From Membranipora membranacea (taxonomy: Eukaryota > Bryozoa > Gymnolaemata > Cheilostomatida > Membraniporidae), in contig OU612067.1 in assembly GCA_914767715.1 (NCBI GenBank), positions 30,480,162 through 30,544,161 on the forward strand: DNA of 64,000 bases, given 5' to 3'. Made by a program: the position numbers and the translations under genes. Positions 12,536 to 23,899 of this stretch are shown here, piece by piece. The notes below the pieces were generated by a model. It had not been told where the DNA came from and did no database searches. It saw only the letters and a list, made by a program, of their open reading frames with translations. How positions within the stretch are numbered: position 1 is the stretch's first letter; the number at the start of each line of letters is the position of its first letter.

Positions 12536-15500
12536 ATGCCTAAGAAGAATAAAATGTACGCTGTTTTGATAGCAAAGCTGCACAAGGCTATTCAAGATGA
12601 TAATGTGGATTTAGTAGAATCCATGATAAAACCTGACTCATCGCTCTGTCAGTCACGTGAATATGTGTCAAAAGGTGAGGATTGTTTTGCAGCTGATGAG
12701 CCCTATGCTAGGTCAATACGCAGTCAATACCTTGTCATGCCATTCTTCTATATGCATTTTTTGCACGCTACAATCAAATCTAGGTTATGGGAATTCCGAA
12801 TCATTATACTAAGTTAACTATGTTGTTAGAAGGAGCCATGCTGGACAGCAATGCCAACAGAATGTATATTGTAGCTTCTGACTATGGTAAATTGATTGGG
12901 GCATTTTGTTACAATGGCTCTACATTTGACCTATGGTCAGCTGAAATTTCAAGAAGGCATACCAGGTATTACAGTCCATATCGTGGTGCTTATAACAAAT
13001 AAGCTATTGACCTTTATAATCTCATCATATTTATAGGTGATACCCCTTTGCATGTTGCTGCCCGGATGGGGACAACCGAGATGACGGCCTTGTTACTAGA
13101 GTATATTAGTATTGACAGTACTAACAGTGATGGGAAGACTGCACTCCACGAAGCTACATCCGCTTCTAATATGGATGTGATGAGAATACTGATTGAGAAG
13201 GGGTCCTCAATTGACTTTCTCAAGATGGCTGACTGGTTGGTATATCAAATGATCTTTTTTTTGTAATGATATATTCTTTGCCTTGTTTACCACACAAACC
13301 AAACCAAACCAAAGCAATAAGCTTTTTTTTCTTTGTATTTACTGAAATCACCTGGCAGTTCTTGTTAGAACAAATAAAATAGTGATTGAATGTGGAAAAA
13401 ATCAGCTAGGATTAGAGCAATTAGATCAAATATGGGTCTATCAACAATTTGGATGCTGAACGGCTGTGAAATCTGGAGTAGTAGTAAAATAAAAAAAGTG
13501 ATGTTCAGGTAGCAATAGAGAAATGTTCGGTGAAAAGACAATACAGCTTATTGTTGATAGCGCTTTCTATAAATAAATGTTGTCCCCAAATGACACAGTT
13601 TTAGGACACCGCTGATGATGGCATGTGCTAAGACAGATGAAGAACCGATTAAACTGCTTGTTGAGCACAGGGCTTCTCTTACCAGAGTCAACAAAGATGG
13701 CTGGAATGCCTTCCACATCGCTGCCAGGTATGTCTCATCAGTTAATAAAGTGCAAATTATATTTATTCAGTTGAGGTTTTCCCACTAAATATCATCCGAT
13801 CAAGATTTGATGTTTTTCCCTATGCATACGGGCTAAAGTGCTAACTGCTATTAATCAATGGAAACTTGTCCAAAACCCTGGTTCCCGAACGCCCACCAAA
13901 CGCCTATTTCAAATGTTTCAATTTCAGGTATTTGAATTCCAGATATTTGAAGAATTGATGTTTGTTATGTGTGACGCATGTTGGTCTCGAACCCAGAACC
14001 AACAATTCAGATGTCAGAGACTTTACCATTGCACCATGTAGTCAGATGACTGTGATATTATGATTTTGAAATAGCGTCTTAGGCAGAAGGAATTAAATTT
14101 CTAGGTGGTCATAATATTGGTAACATAAATTCATTGATGGCAATGATGTGGCTGTGAGGATCTTAATATTAGGTTTCTAACGCTGATACTTGCTCACATG
14201 ATACACTAAAATATAAAGTACAGGAGATTGTCATTAGTCTGAGCCCCCCAGACTTTTGCCCCTCGCCTGACGGCCTTCCGGCGAGGGAAAGATTGTCATG
14301 GAATCTATGCATCAACCCCTTAAATTTCTAATAGACGGTTCTCTGAGCTCTGATTTTGGCCTCAATTCGGAGTTATCCTCTCTCCAGTTTGGTACTTTTA
14401 ACCCACGCCGCATAGGAAAAACGTGCTGGAAAGAGGGTTATCTTGAAAACTGCTTATGATAGGATAAAAACATTTTCGATTCAGAATCTGCAACAGTGAA
14501 AACTCATATGGACATAGTTTGGGAAATAATTTTGGTGTTTGGATAGTCAATTATAGCATTTTCTGCCTGTTTTGCGGACAATTTGGCAGAATTTTTCATG
14601 ATTTTCGTCACTAAAGTTAGATTTATCAACATTCAAGCCTCCAATGATTTGGAAACCCTGTCTCGCAGGGTTTTCAATGATGCAGACTCTGAATCAGAAA
14701 CCATTTTTATCCTTACATAAGCGGTTTTCAAGATAGCCCTCTTTCAGCAGGTTTTTCCTATGCGGCGTGGGTTAAAAGTACCAAACTGGAGAGAGGACAA
14801 CTCCAAATTGAGGCGTAAATAAAAGCTCAGAAAACTGTCTATCGAGTTACATTTAAAACGTAGCTAGATATCTTTTATGGGCCTAGACACCATATTTTTT
14901 GTTTTATCTTTTGGTAGCAAGGCAAAGATACAGTGATAGCCAGACTTATCCAGTATGGTGTCGATATAACTACACCAGATCCCAAAGGGAGAACAGGTTT
15001 GTGTAATCGTTATTTAGTTTACACATCTACATTCCAGCTTGGAGACTGTATTATCTAACTAAGGTTGAGGATGTTTGGTACATTCAAACGCTATTACCAG
15101 ATAATCACTGAATTACAGAGATTATTTTAGGGTAGTGATTTCAATTAAAACGGTTGGACAGAGTAAAAAATAGCTGGAATGTGAAAGAAATCTTTTTTTT
15201 CTCTATAATTTCTAGTATTTTTTGTTGGTTATATAGGTTGAAAGACTACCCAAAGACCACTTCATGTTATAGTCAGGCAGTTACTTAGGATAAAGTTATG
15301 TCAGATTTACATGGTAAAAAATGCATTGGTCTTTAGGTAGACTTTAAACCACTGCTGACACAGCTGGGCCGGTGACAACAAAATATCTAGCCAGTAGCTT
15401 TGCATGGAGTTATATGAGCTCTCAAAATGTAGGGAGTATCTTCTTCCCCAGCAATCAACCATAAGTGATGACAAAAGTTGACCCTGACCAATCAGGTGCC

Positions 15501-15890
15501 TTTAACATCTAGCTGAGATCCACCACTAATAAAAAGGTTGGATCTCAGCTAGATTTTAAAGGCACCTGATTGGTCAGGGTCAACTTTTGTCATCACTTAT
15601 GGTGGATGGCTGGGGAAGAAGATACTCCCTACATTTTGAGAGCTCATATAACTCCATGCAAAGCTACGGCTAGATGTTTTGATGCCACAACTCTCTCTTT
15701 TGACTGGTGGCTATGCTGGTCAAAGCCCAGCTGTGGCAGCCGTGGTTTAAGTGACTAGAATCTGACAACTGTGGTGTTGTGACCATATCCTGAATACAAA
15801 ATTCAAGATAATTGTCTTCTTTTTCAGCTTTAGATATAGATATAGCATGTAGACAGACAGTGTGTATTGAGCTGCTTCAATCTACTACAG
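12536..15890 (+). CDS. ANKRD16-like: Ankyrin-repeat protein resembling ANKRD16 (partial)
   Basis: Five coding exons are visible: 12536-12674, 13037-13235, 13605-13727, 14918-14996 and 15828-15890. The spliced frame has an N-terminal helix, then ankyrin repeats starting [52 protein letters not shown] and [13 protein letters not shown], then [14 protein letters not shown] and [11 protein letters not shown]. The DW-TPLMMAC and NKDGWN-FHIA stretches are close to vertebrate ANKRD16. In mouse that protein binds alanyl-tRNA synthetase and limits serine misincorporation, and a similar role here is inference. Phases fit at three junctions but not between the exons ending 13727 and starting 14918. There a GT-AG join is one base out. 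This could be a missed small exon, use of a weaker donor, or a frameshift. The 3' exon is not settled. Vertebrate ANKRD16 has more repeats than I can find here. Confidence 0.7.
13975..14041 (-). repeat. tRNA-derived SINE head in the ankyrin gene intron
   Basis: On the minus strand 14026-14036 reads TGGTGCAATGG, a perfect A-box, and 13983-13993 reads GGTTCGAGACC, a perfect B-box. They are separated by 32 nt, as in tRNA promoters. The arms do not fold into a full cloverleaf by eye, so I call a SINE head and not a tRNA gene. It lies antisense inside the intron between 13727 and 14918. Confidence 0.65.
14331..14842. mobile_element. Inverted-repeat (foldback-type) element, 512 bp
   Basis: The ends are imperfect inverted repeats of about 190 bp. 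ATAGACGGTTCTCTGAGC at the left matches the complement of the right end, and the arms share GGTACTTTTAACCCACGCCG and the following GCATAGGAAAAAC exactly. The middle of about 130 bp has no coding capacity. No target duplication is obvious. It is a non-autonomous element in an intron of the ankyrin gene. Confidence 0.75.
15348..15746. mobile_element. Hairpin MITE flanked by TTAA
   Basis: This is a long hairpin. The inner arms, about 15395-15526 and 15537-15670, are nearly identical inverted copies around a loop of about 10 bp. The outer ends read ACCACTGCTGACACAGCTGG and, in complement, ACCACGGCTGCCACAGCTGG. TTAA stands directly outside each end (15344-15347 and 15747-15750), as expected for a TTAA-targeting superfamily such as piggyBac or Kolobok. 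The right arm has extra sequence near 15690-15720. It lies in an intron of the ankyrin gene. Confidence 0.75.
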
Positions 15891-16277
15891 GTAAGTGATC
15901 TTTCATAACATCATCGGGCAAGATAATATACCGCTAAGCAATGGCTAATCTTTGTCTCTAAGGCAGTTGAACACAGTTTTTTGACAAATGAGAGAACAGC
16001 TCAGGTGAAGTGTTGGTTTTTTTTCTGCTAGCTACCTCAGGTGGTTATTGTGAACATGCCTGTATTCACTTTTCGGTGAAACATTCTCTGGTTGAAATTG
16101 TCTCCTATTGTTGACTAGATTGTCCTGTTTTTTTTCAGATCTTGCCTCTCTTTTTTTGGTACACACATGCTGGTTATGCTGGAGTAGTTGAGTCCTGTCA
16201 TTACCAGCTTAGTGAAAGAACACCGTTTTTTTGTTTTTCGTATTCATATTATGGGTGAATATAGCAATCATCCCATA

Positions 16278-17263
16278 GGGGAAGGCGGGGTACGTTGAGC
16301 CAGTTTATACATATTTGATTGTAACATGCAGTTGAATTGCGCCAGATTAACATATTTTGGCACTGAAATAGGTCCTCATGTCTTCCATCAACATGAGTGA
16401 GGTCAGAAACCTACTGCAGCAAGAAAAGGAAATATTGCTGTTTCAAAAAAAATTGGAAAGCGGCTCAACGTGCCCCAAGCACGGGGCACGTTGAGCTGGG
16501 TCCCCATTTTGTATGGGGTACGTTGAGCCACTCTGTTATGGTCATCTCTTTGCTGGTCACAACTTTTTAATTCATTGCAACCATATGAAATAAAGAAAAG
16601 CAAAGTAATTCATTGCAACAGCGCAGTTTTTCACTCAATTGAACTATAAAATATAATTCGCAACACAAAATAAATCTCCGAAACATTTGCGGTAGAGGAA
16701 AACTTGCACACGGCAAACTTGATGATAAGTGAAGGGAAAAGTGAACTCAGAGTATTGCTAACTTCATTAAAGAAACATCAATTACAATGTTTCTGTTTTT
16801 GTGTACATATACTTCATATACACTTTCATCATATAACATTCACATACTGCAGGGCATGGCTCAACGTGCCCCATCGGGCATGGCTCAACGTGCCCCAACA
16901 GCCTTTTTTCACTTTCAACTCAAGTTTAACAAAATATCTCCATCAGAGATAAATTTAGATTATGTGAAATTGAGACTAAATATGATGTTATCACATAATA
17001 AAAGTTGCAAATTCTCAGTCACGCCCTGTTGAGAATAGATGAAATTTCCGTCGATTAGCGTATTATTTACTTTTTACGATAAAAACAATGAGAAACTAAA
17101 TAATTATCTTCCCTTAGTAGCTATCTTTATTTTTGTCTGCTCAAAAAGGGTGCCCTTGGTCACATGACCTCTGATGGTGGGGAAAACTCAAAACATAAAA
17201 TGGTATTTGAAAAAAGTGGGGTGGATCAACGTGCCCCATGGCTCAACGTGCCCCGCCTTCCCC
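16278..17263. mobile_element. TA-flanked MITE with repeated CACGTTGAGC motif
   Basis: A 986-bp element with ends GGGGAAGGCGGGGTACGTTG and its near-perfect complement at 17240-17263, flanked by TA on both sides (16276-16277 and 17264-17265). The motif CACGTTGAGC or its complement recurs about eight times, near both ends and inside, including an inverted pair at about 16463-16500. No transposase is present. A TA target duplication fits the Tc1/mariner-pogo group, but the superfamily is not settled. Confidence 0.8.
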
Positions 17264-17269
17264 TAAGTA

Positions 17270-19370
17270 AGTTTGGATGATGACTCACTGGCCTCTCGAT
17301 TTGAACAGGACACAAATATTGCTTTTTTTCCGTCCGTATCATTCAGTTCAAACATCTCTGACTAATTTAAGGTGTGCTTTTGAAGTCTGGTGTGCGGTTG
17401 GTCTTAGCAGATTGCTGCTAGATTGAGCAGAGGAAAGACAATCACAGAGAGCATCATGCTTGTAGTTCGGTTTTGGGATGATTTTTATCAGTCTGGCATA
17501 CTGGAGTATCTCAATTTTTTGAATTGTCATCTTATTAGAAAAAACTAAGTTTAATGGTTTATGTCACGGCTTACATACTTGGCCACACTTGTTTTCATGA
17601 GAACTTTTGGCAAAGATCACTGATTAGTACTTAACCTGTTTACCACTTCTTTGTTGGTAAGAGCGTCCTTCTTTCAGTCAGCATCCAGCAACCTAGGCCT
17701 ACCTGATCTTTTCTTTCCATAACTGTAGGCCATGTCCTGAGTATCTTCATCAGCATGGTCCCTGTTTAAACCTAGGTGAAACAAATCAATCTGTGCTCTG
17801 CATCATTTTTAACAGTCATTGCTGCACTAAACGGCGTGTCAAGAAGGGTTGCTTGATTGCTTTGTACACACACCGAGGGATAACAATGCAATGTCCTCTA
17901 CCTAGATATCAATGCAGCCATTCTACGTAGGATCTGTAGGCCACATAGCACAACTTGCTATTCCTTTCTAGGACTCTCATACGAACATCATCAATCTTGT
18001 ACAGGTTTGCAATAGGCACCAGGGGCATTGCATTCAGACAAAAGTGTAGAAATGAGGGATGTCCATTGATACATTGATACTCCTTTTCACCGTCAAAGAG
18101 TTTGTTCTGTCCACACACAGCCTGAGAGCTTTCCTGGCTATCTCTTTGTTCTGAATTGCAGCTCTCTCTGGGTTTTCTGAAGAGAAACAACCCCATGATT
18201 CATCTGATTCTACACCAGCTTCAGCCATTAGACTGGATCAACTGGAACTCAACGGGTACTTGTTATTTTTAAATCACTTATTTATAGCTAGCAATTCACT
18301 TTTTAGAGTAGATAATGGCAGCTAACAATACCCATCTAAACACAGAATTGCCGTTTTCGTTTGGTCCACCAATAAACTTATTATTTCCTCAGTGGGTATT
18401 CTACTGTAGATTTGGATTGGTCTTCTCTTACTCATTCTTACACCACAATTCTGATTGACTTTTATACAGGCAGATTGGGACAGCATCCGGCCTTGAATCC
18501 TTGTATGTTTTTTTTTGTAGCTTGTCGGCATAATACCTTGCTCGTACATTGCAGACTTTCTAACATAACGGTACAGAAGATTCGGACATTCAGTGTTCCC
18601 ACCCAACATAACTTCACACTTAGATTTTATATTATCATCATCCATGATACAATGCAACACATTAGCCAACAGTAGGCTTTTGCCAAGCTTTCCAGAATTC
18701 AGCATGATATGAACTCGCGTCTCTACAAATAATTAAAAAGTCAAAGAATGTCTCAGTTACATAAACCAGCCACCTCAACTTAGCCTGACAGTTCAATCAG
18801 TTTAATCCGTGATTGGATCGTCACAAACCAACCCTGAAAGAGTGTCCACAATATCTGGCTGTTTAAGTCTTGTGAATGTTGCTATGAGGCTATGTATTAT
18901 AGATCTTGTCATTTTCTGTGAGCACAACTGGATTGGTACAGGCTGAGGATGATGACTGGGTCATCATGTGAGTGATAACCTGAGCATTAAGGTGCCGGAC
19001 TAGATAATTAGCCTGGATTCGATCTAATTTTTGGACGGGTATTCTGACCCGATGAAGGTGTTTGGTCATTGTTTGGCATCAAATTTTGATTACGATGAAG
19101 ATCCAGATCAATTACTATTGATAATAACGCATGTGATCCCATATGATAACCAAACTTCATGCACTGGATACATGCGGATAAAAAAATAATTATAATATAT
19201 TTACAAACCATATATTGAGCAAACTTGGTTGTGGTGCAGACACTGTCCATCCCTTGCTTGGAGGAATGAAAAATAACAATGCATGGGCACTATGAAATAT
19301 AATGCAATACTCCTATGTATGAAAATGAAGGCTTAAAACATTAAAATCAACCTGCTAAATCGATTTACCA
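17270..19370. other. Unassigned region with minor open frames
   Basis: No recognised gene. Two minus-strand open frames, 18034-18228 (64 codons, starts MAEAGVESDESW, acidic then basic) and 18322-18705 (127 codons), have protein-like composition but match nothing I know. The first could be the opening exon of a host gene. The frames overlap others and no splice pattern links them convincingly. Confidence 0.35.
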
Positions 19371-19379
19371 GTCATCCAG

Positions 19380-21048
19380 ATCATACAGTCATCTCATCAT
19401 TGTTCTTCTAGCTCTTGAGAGACAGTAGTTGAACACCTTCTTTGGCAAGCTGTCCTAACTTCTTCCTGGTATGGGTCTCTGCAGCCATGTTTTCAGAGGG
19501 AAAGGTTAATCAGCCACAAATGTAAAGTGTGTCACCTTATCACTTCCTTTAAAAATAATATAATCTAACTTATCAAAACTTCATCCATCGTCTCTGCATA
19601 TAAGTAGAATAACAAAAAGGGCGGGGGGGGGGGGTGTGGTATTGAGCAAAAAATTTTCTACTCAGCCATGGCCTAATTTCTCTGGTGAATGTGAGGGGCT
19701 GGGCCCAGTTGACAGAGTATTGATGAACCAAGAAATCAAATAAGAAAGCTTTTATAGCCTTTACTCAGCTTAAACAATATATTGACAACATTCTCACCCT
19801 GTGGAGCGGGTTATCATCAATCTATTATCATCCAATTTTGATTACCTGGTAGTTTAGCATTGGTTGGAAGTTTTAGCTCTCCACTGGATAGCTTCGGGTT
19901 CAAGCTGCATTAGTCCCATGTTCCTCCATCAGCCCATCTGTTAGGAGTGCCCACATCAACATAATACAAATCAATAGATAAAGTCGCACACCGCCATCAA
20001 AACGAGTCTCAAAGTTTTTTTTACAATTGAAGAATTCACTTCCTGAGTTTAGAGGCGCCTGAAACAAACAAATAATACAAGAAAAGAATTAAGAGTAATG
20101 ATAGCCCAACTTATAGCTGATGGTGTGAGATTGGCATTGTATCTTATTGATACAATATCAAATTCTTTGTTCTTCAAAGATTGACTTGAATTTCCTTCCT
20201 CTCTGCTTCAAGTTTAACAACTGTCATTACGGAACGTACATCTGAAACCATATCAGACTGCAGGGGTTATAGTCTTTGTATTTTTATTATCATGGTGATT
20301 GACTTGCTTTCCTAAAACCAAATAATTTCTTAGTTTATGTTTGAGCAGGCCTAGATTAGAGCAGAACTGACCTGTGCATTGCAGTGTTTTCCACCTATGG
20401 CACCAACTCAGTGGGAAGTTCCACTGCCAGTCAAGTCCAGTGGCCGACTTTCACCAGTCGTCATCATTCTGAGGAGTTTTTAAGTAATCTGTAGCCATGG
20501 TGTCCAATATAGCCTGGCTAATCTCATATACTATCAATCTGACAGTTGAGTCAACCATCCTGAGCAGCAGTGCCAAGTTTTTGAAGGAATCACCAGTTGC
20601 CAGATAAAAGGGTGTCACATAGTCTTTGGTCAGCTGGAATGGCCTTTCTTAGCTTTGTGTCTGCTTTCTCAATAACTGGCCTCACATGAGTATCTCATCA
20701 AAATTTTCGTTTGGATACTCTCATACACTGTGTGTGCTTGTCTGAAAATTCTGTACGAAACCTTTCAATCAAAAATGTTCAGGCACTTTCCCCATCTCTC
20801 ACTTTGTTGATGGGATGGACTCACCACCTTCTGTTTCCTCTTGCACCTCTCTTCCGCTGATTCAGAAAAGTCATGGCCATTGTGAAGAAGAAACCAGCTG
20901 CAAGTTCCAAATCATCATCCATGATTATGGAGCAAATTGAATGCAAAACTGATTGTAAAAGAGCAGAGAGATAAATTTCAATAGTTTTCAGGCTCGTGTA
21001 ATTGATTCTTTCGATTTTCGCTATTGGGGGCACAAATTTGGAGGTCAT
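19380..21048 (-). pseudogene. PIF/Harbinger-like transposase remnant
   Basis: Read on the minus strand with several frameshifts. From 21048 a leader of about 60 residues ends in RGNRRW followed by VHPIN, typical just before the Harbinger DDE domain. Next come a segment like RPVIEKADTKLRKAIPADQR, then YLKTPQ...DDW, then WNFPLS followed by a degraded GAI-GKH near 20390-20420. A separate block at about 19870-19960 reads VDVGTPNRWADGGTW, and one at about 19400-19440 reads FNYCLSRARR, both characteristic of the family. Stops and shifts interrupt every block, so it is dead. Its order on the strand is intact, implying a once complete element of about 1.7 kb, possibly with introns. Confidence 0.75.
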
Positions 21049-21273
21049 TTGTTTACTTTTGATTTTTTCATGGTTGTGGAATTGAAAAAATTAGACAATA
21101 CAAATCATAGACTAATAATAACTACAGGCTTTGGCACTTTGCAGACCTGGACATGATGAGTGGTACTTAGCTCGTTGGTGGTAGATGGCCCATATAGCAA
21201 CTTGAATCTCCTCTACTGTGTGATTATTCCGAACAACCGCCCCATAGTGGCCTTGAATTGTGAGGATTTACTT

Positions 21274-22023
21274 TCAGGTCAGTCTCTGGACACCCCCAAT
21301 CCCACTGTTAATTTTCTCACCTCTAGATTTGTTTGCGATGGTTTTGTGGCGAAGGTTACCAGCAGAGTTCGCAACAAACTTCTTGGTTTTCTGGTCAGCA
21401 ACAACTCCGTACAATGCCTTTCCCATACGCTTCTGGACATGCCAAGTACATTCCAACTTGAGTGTCATTCCCATAGATGTCATCACCATTCACCGACGTA
21501 AACGCTGCTGAGTCTCTGTCTCCTAGATATTTGGTATATTGTAGCCTATATTTGTCCACAGACCGCCTAAAACAACTCGCACCACCCTCTGATTCCATCT
21601 TTCCTGCAGAGCCTTGATGGTTGATAGAGCTATATTGGCCCTGAGAAATTATGCTTAGTTTCACATTTAATCTATTTTTCTGAGCACAAGTGTTACAATA
21701 TGTTGTCTTTATTTATGTATCTATTACGCTGTTGGCTTCGTGCTTTCCTGTATTACTCATAACTGTTACTATACCATTTTTGCTAGTAAAGCCTCGTTGC
21801 TTCCAGGTGCCGTCAACTGATACGCAGATGTCTTTACCTTCGGCGTGAATCTCAGCTTCAAGAGCCGCTTTTGTCATTGAGTCTGAGTTTTCGGAAATCA
21901 AAGTACAGTAACTCATAGTTTGTGGATGTTGGAGCTTTTCCCCCACCATGGCTTGTGCAGCTGATATAATGCCGCTGATGCGAATAGTTGAGATGTTCTC
22001 CCTGCATTGTGGACATTCTAAAA
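21274..22023 (-). pseudogene. Mutator-like (MULE, PF20700-type) transposase remnant A
   Basis: From the minus strand start, CPQC and a helical stretch precede VSVDGTWKQRG near 21810-21840, the first catalytic Asp region of Mutator-like transposases. TYCNTCAQ then supplies the CxxC after the fold, SINHQGSAGKMES leads to YTKYLGDRDS where the family has GDGD, and VQKRMGKALYGVV follows in another frame near 21400-21460. The frame shifts at least twice and the GDGD motif is altered to GDRD. A second copy lies at 33700-33991. It was a DNA transposon transposase and is inactive now. Confidence 0.75.
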
Positions 22024-22931
22024 ACGAAGCACAAGAAAAATAAGAAGAATACAGAAGAGTAGATTTGATAAAAGTTAATGAGTATTATTAAATATTATAA
22101 TATCATACTAATTTGTTTCTCTTTCAAACCCAACCAATTTCAAAATTCTTGCACAAGGCTGTATCATTTAACAATATATTACACCTTTGCCAAATTCTCA
22201 GTTGTTGAAAACGAAGTTGCCGATGCAGCTTGTATCGCCCAAGTTGCTTATGATGGCAAGGGCAAATCATTTAAACACTTTAAAAAACCCCTCAATTACT
22301 TACCGCGTAAATGATGCAATTTCTCTGGTTTTAAGGTAAGCCGGAACATAGCCAATCAGCTTCATGATATATGAGGTCATTGCTCTTGATGACCACATAC
22401 ACTTCATTGAGGCATGCAGCAGGTCGGCTAGCCGTTGGTATTCTTTCTTGTCAGATCACTCCAATCCAAAGTCGTAATCCTCTGGATCTTTGGAGCCATA
22501 ATCCTCTGGATCTTTGGAGCCCGGGTTCAGCCTTGGAGTCTTTTCGCTATCTCTGCAGAGTAAAAGAAGTCATCATCAACAAAACTGCTGTGCATACTTG
22601 CTAATGAGTAGGCTTGAAAGTTGACATGCTTACAATCAATGTCATAATATATGAGGCCATCAGTAGAACTGTAGAAATAGACAAAACTCTTATCAATACA
22701 ACTTGTGAGAGATCCTACGTTGCAGAAGTAATGTTAATATATTATTATTAAATTAAGTGCTGCTTAATTCCAATAAAAATGATATATATCCTAATACTTG
22801 AAGGAATCATCCAAACTGTTTCAAAATTCTGATTGGAATAGTAAAGAGAAATCTGATGTTGTGCAACACCATACTCACTGAAGCATATGGAGCATGGTCC
22901 CTGCAGTTCTCCAGATGAAACGCACTAAAGT

Positions 22932-23783
22932 TCACTGACATCGAGAACCATCTAGCTGTCGCAAGACAATAGCTGGTACATTTATCACTTGAGCTTGAAC
23001 AATGACATCCACCAAGAGGTCGTCATGAACCCCGTTTGTCTCACCAGGAAAGTCAAAATGCTCCTTCGGTGCCAGTACAGAGAGAGCGGTCGACTTGTTG
23101 AATGTGATTTCCAACTAGAAATAAAAAGGGAAGAGGTGACTTAGCGGGTCTCAGCTCAGCGCAACATTTAGCGCAGTAGATAGCGTTCACATCAGGATAA
23201 TTTTAATCTTTTAACATGCATTCAGATTAAAGTTCAGTTCAGTTTATACCAGATTCAACATCAAGTAGACATAAATGAATGATCGAAAGAATGAAATAGG
23301 ATTAAACGGATAATTGACTCTGGTGCAGCAGATTTCTATAAATTCAATCTGGAAAGCCATTATTGTTTTGCGCTTATAAAGTTTCTTTTCAACAATTTAT
23401 GAGAACAAATAATTTTGTAATACTTTAACTCCATCAAAAAAGGATAAGCACTAGTACCTGTAACTTTCCATTGACAATGTCTATGTGGCCAGTCAGTACA
23501 TCTCGCTGCTTCAGTCGATCACAGAATAAGTCTACACGCCACATAACATCCCCTTTCACTTTGACACTAGTCTCATCGACAATCGTCTCTAGGGTAAGGT
23601 TGATGAGCTTTTCAGCCACTCGAGATGCAGCGTGATCTATACACATCACCTTTCTGACTAAAGGAACAGATGGCAAGAGACTATCCATATTGCAGCGGTC
23701 GATGTTCAGACCCAATGAAGACCTGAGCCCATCTTCACCAGTAGCATTTTTATCCTCCATGCCCTCACTGTATATGCTACTAC
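22932..23783 (-). CDS. Unrecognised spliced gene fragment, two exons
   Basis: Exon 23458-23783 runs open for 108 codons, and its end CAG|GTACTA joins in phase 0 to exon 22932-23114 behind a CTAG acceptor. The second exon ends in TGA. Together they give about 168 residues with charged and hydrophobic stretches and no cysteine-rich motif or membrane segment. The acceptor at 23784 implies an upstream exon ending in phase 1. A donor AAAG|GTATAA at 24318 would fit that phase. I do not recognise the protein. It could be a host gene or part of the transposon gene cluster that surrounds it on the same strand. Confidence 0.45.
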
Positions 23784-23875
23784 CTAAATAGAACAATCAT
23801 AATTACAGGGTTTATCTATGAGTTTTAAAGTGGTAGGGCCAGGCGGGGTGGGTGTGGGGCAAAATGCCTTCCCAC

Positions 23876-23892
23876 AAGGGGGGGGGGGTATG
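23876..23892. repeat. G-tract
   Basis: A run of about twelve G residues interrupts the intron-like sequence upstream of the unknown minus-strand exon. Similar G runs occur near 3540-3560 and 19621-19635. Such runs can form quadruplexes and are prone to length errors. Confidence 0.5.
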
Positions 23893-23899
23893 GGGGCCT

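Noticed and set aside
13975-14041. True tRNA gene
   Set aside because: A and B boxes are good, but acceptor and anticodon stems do not pair by eye.
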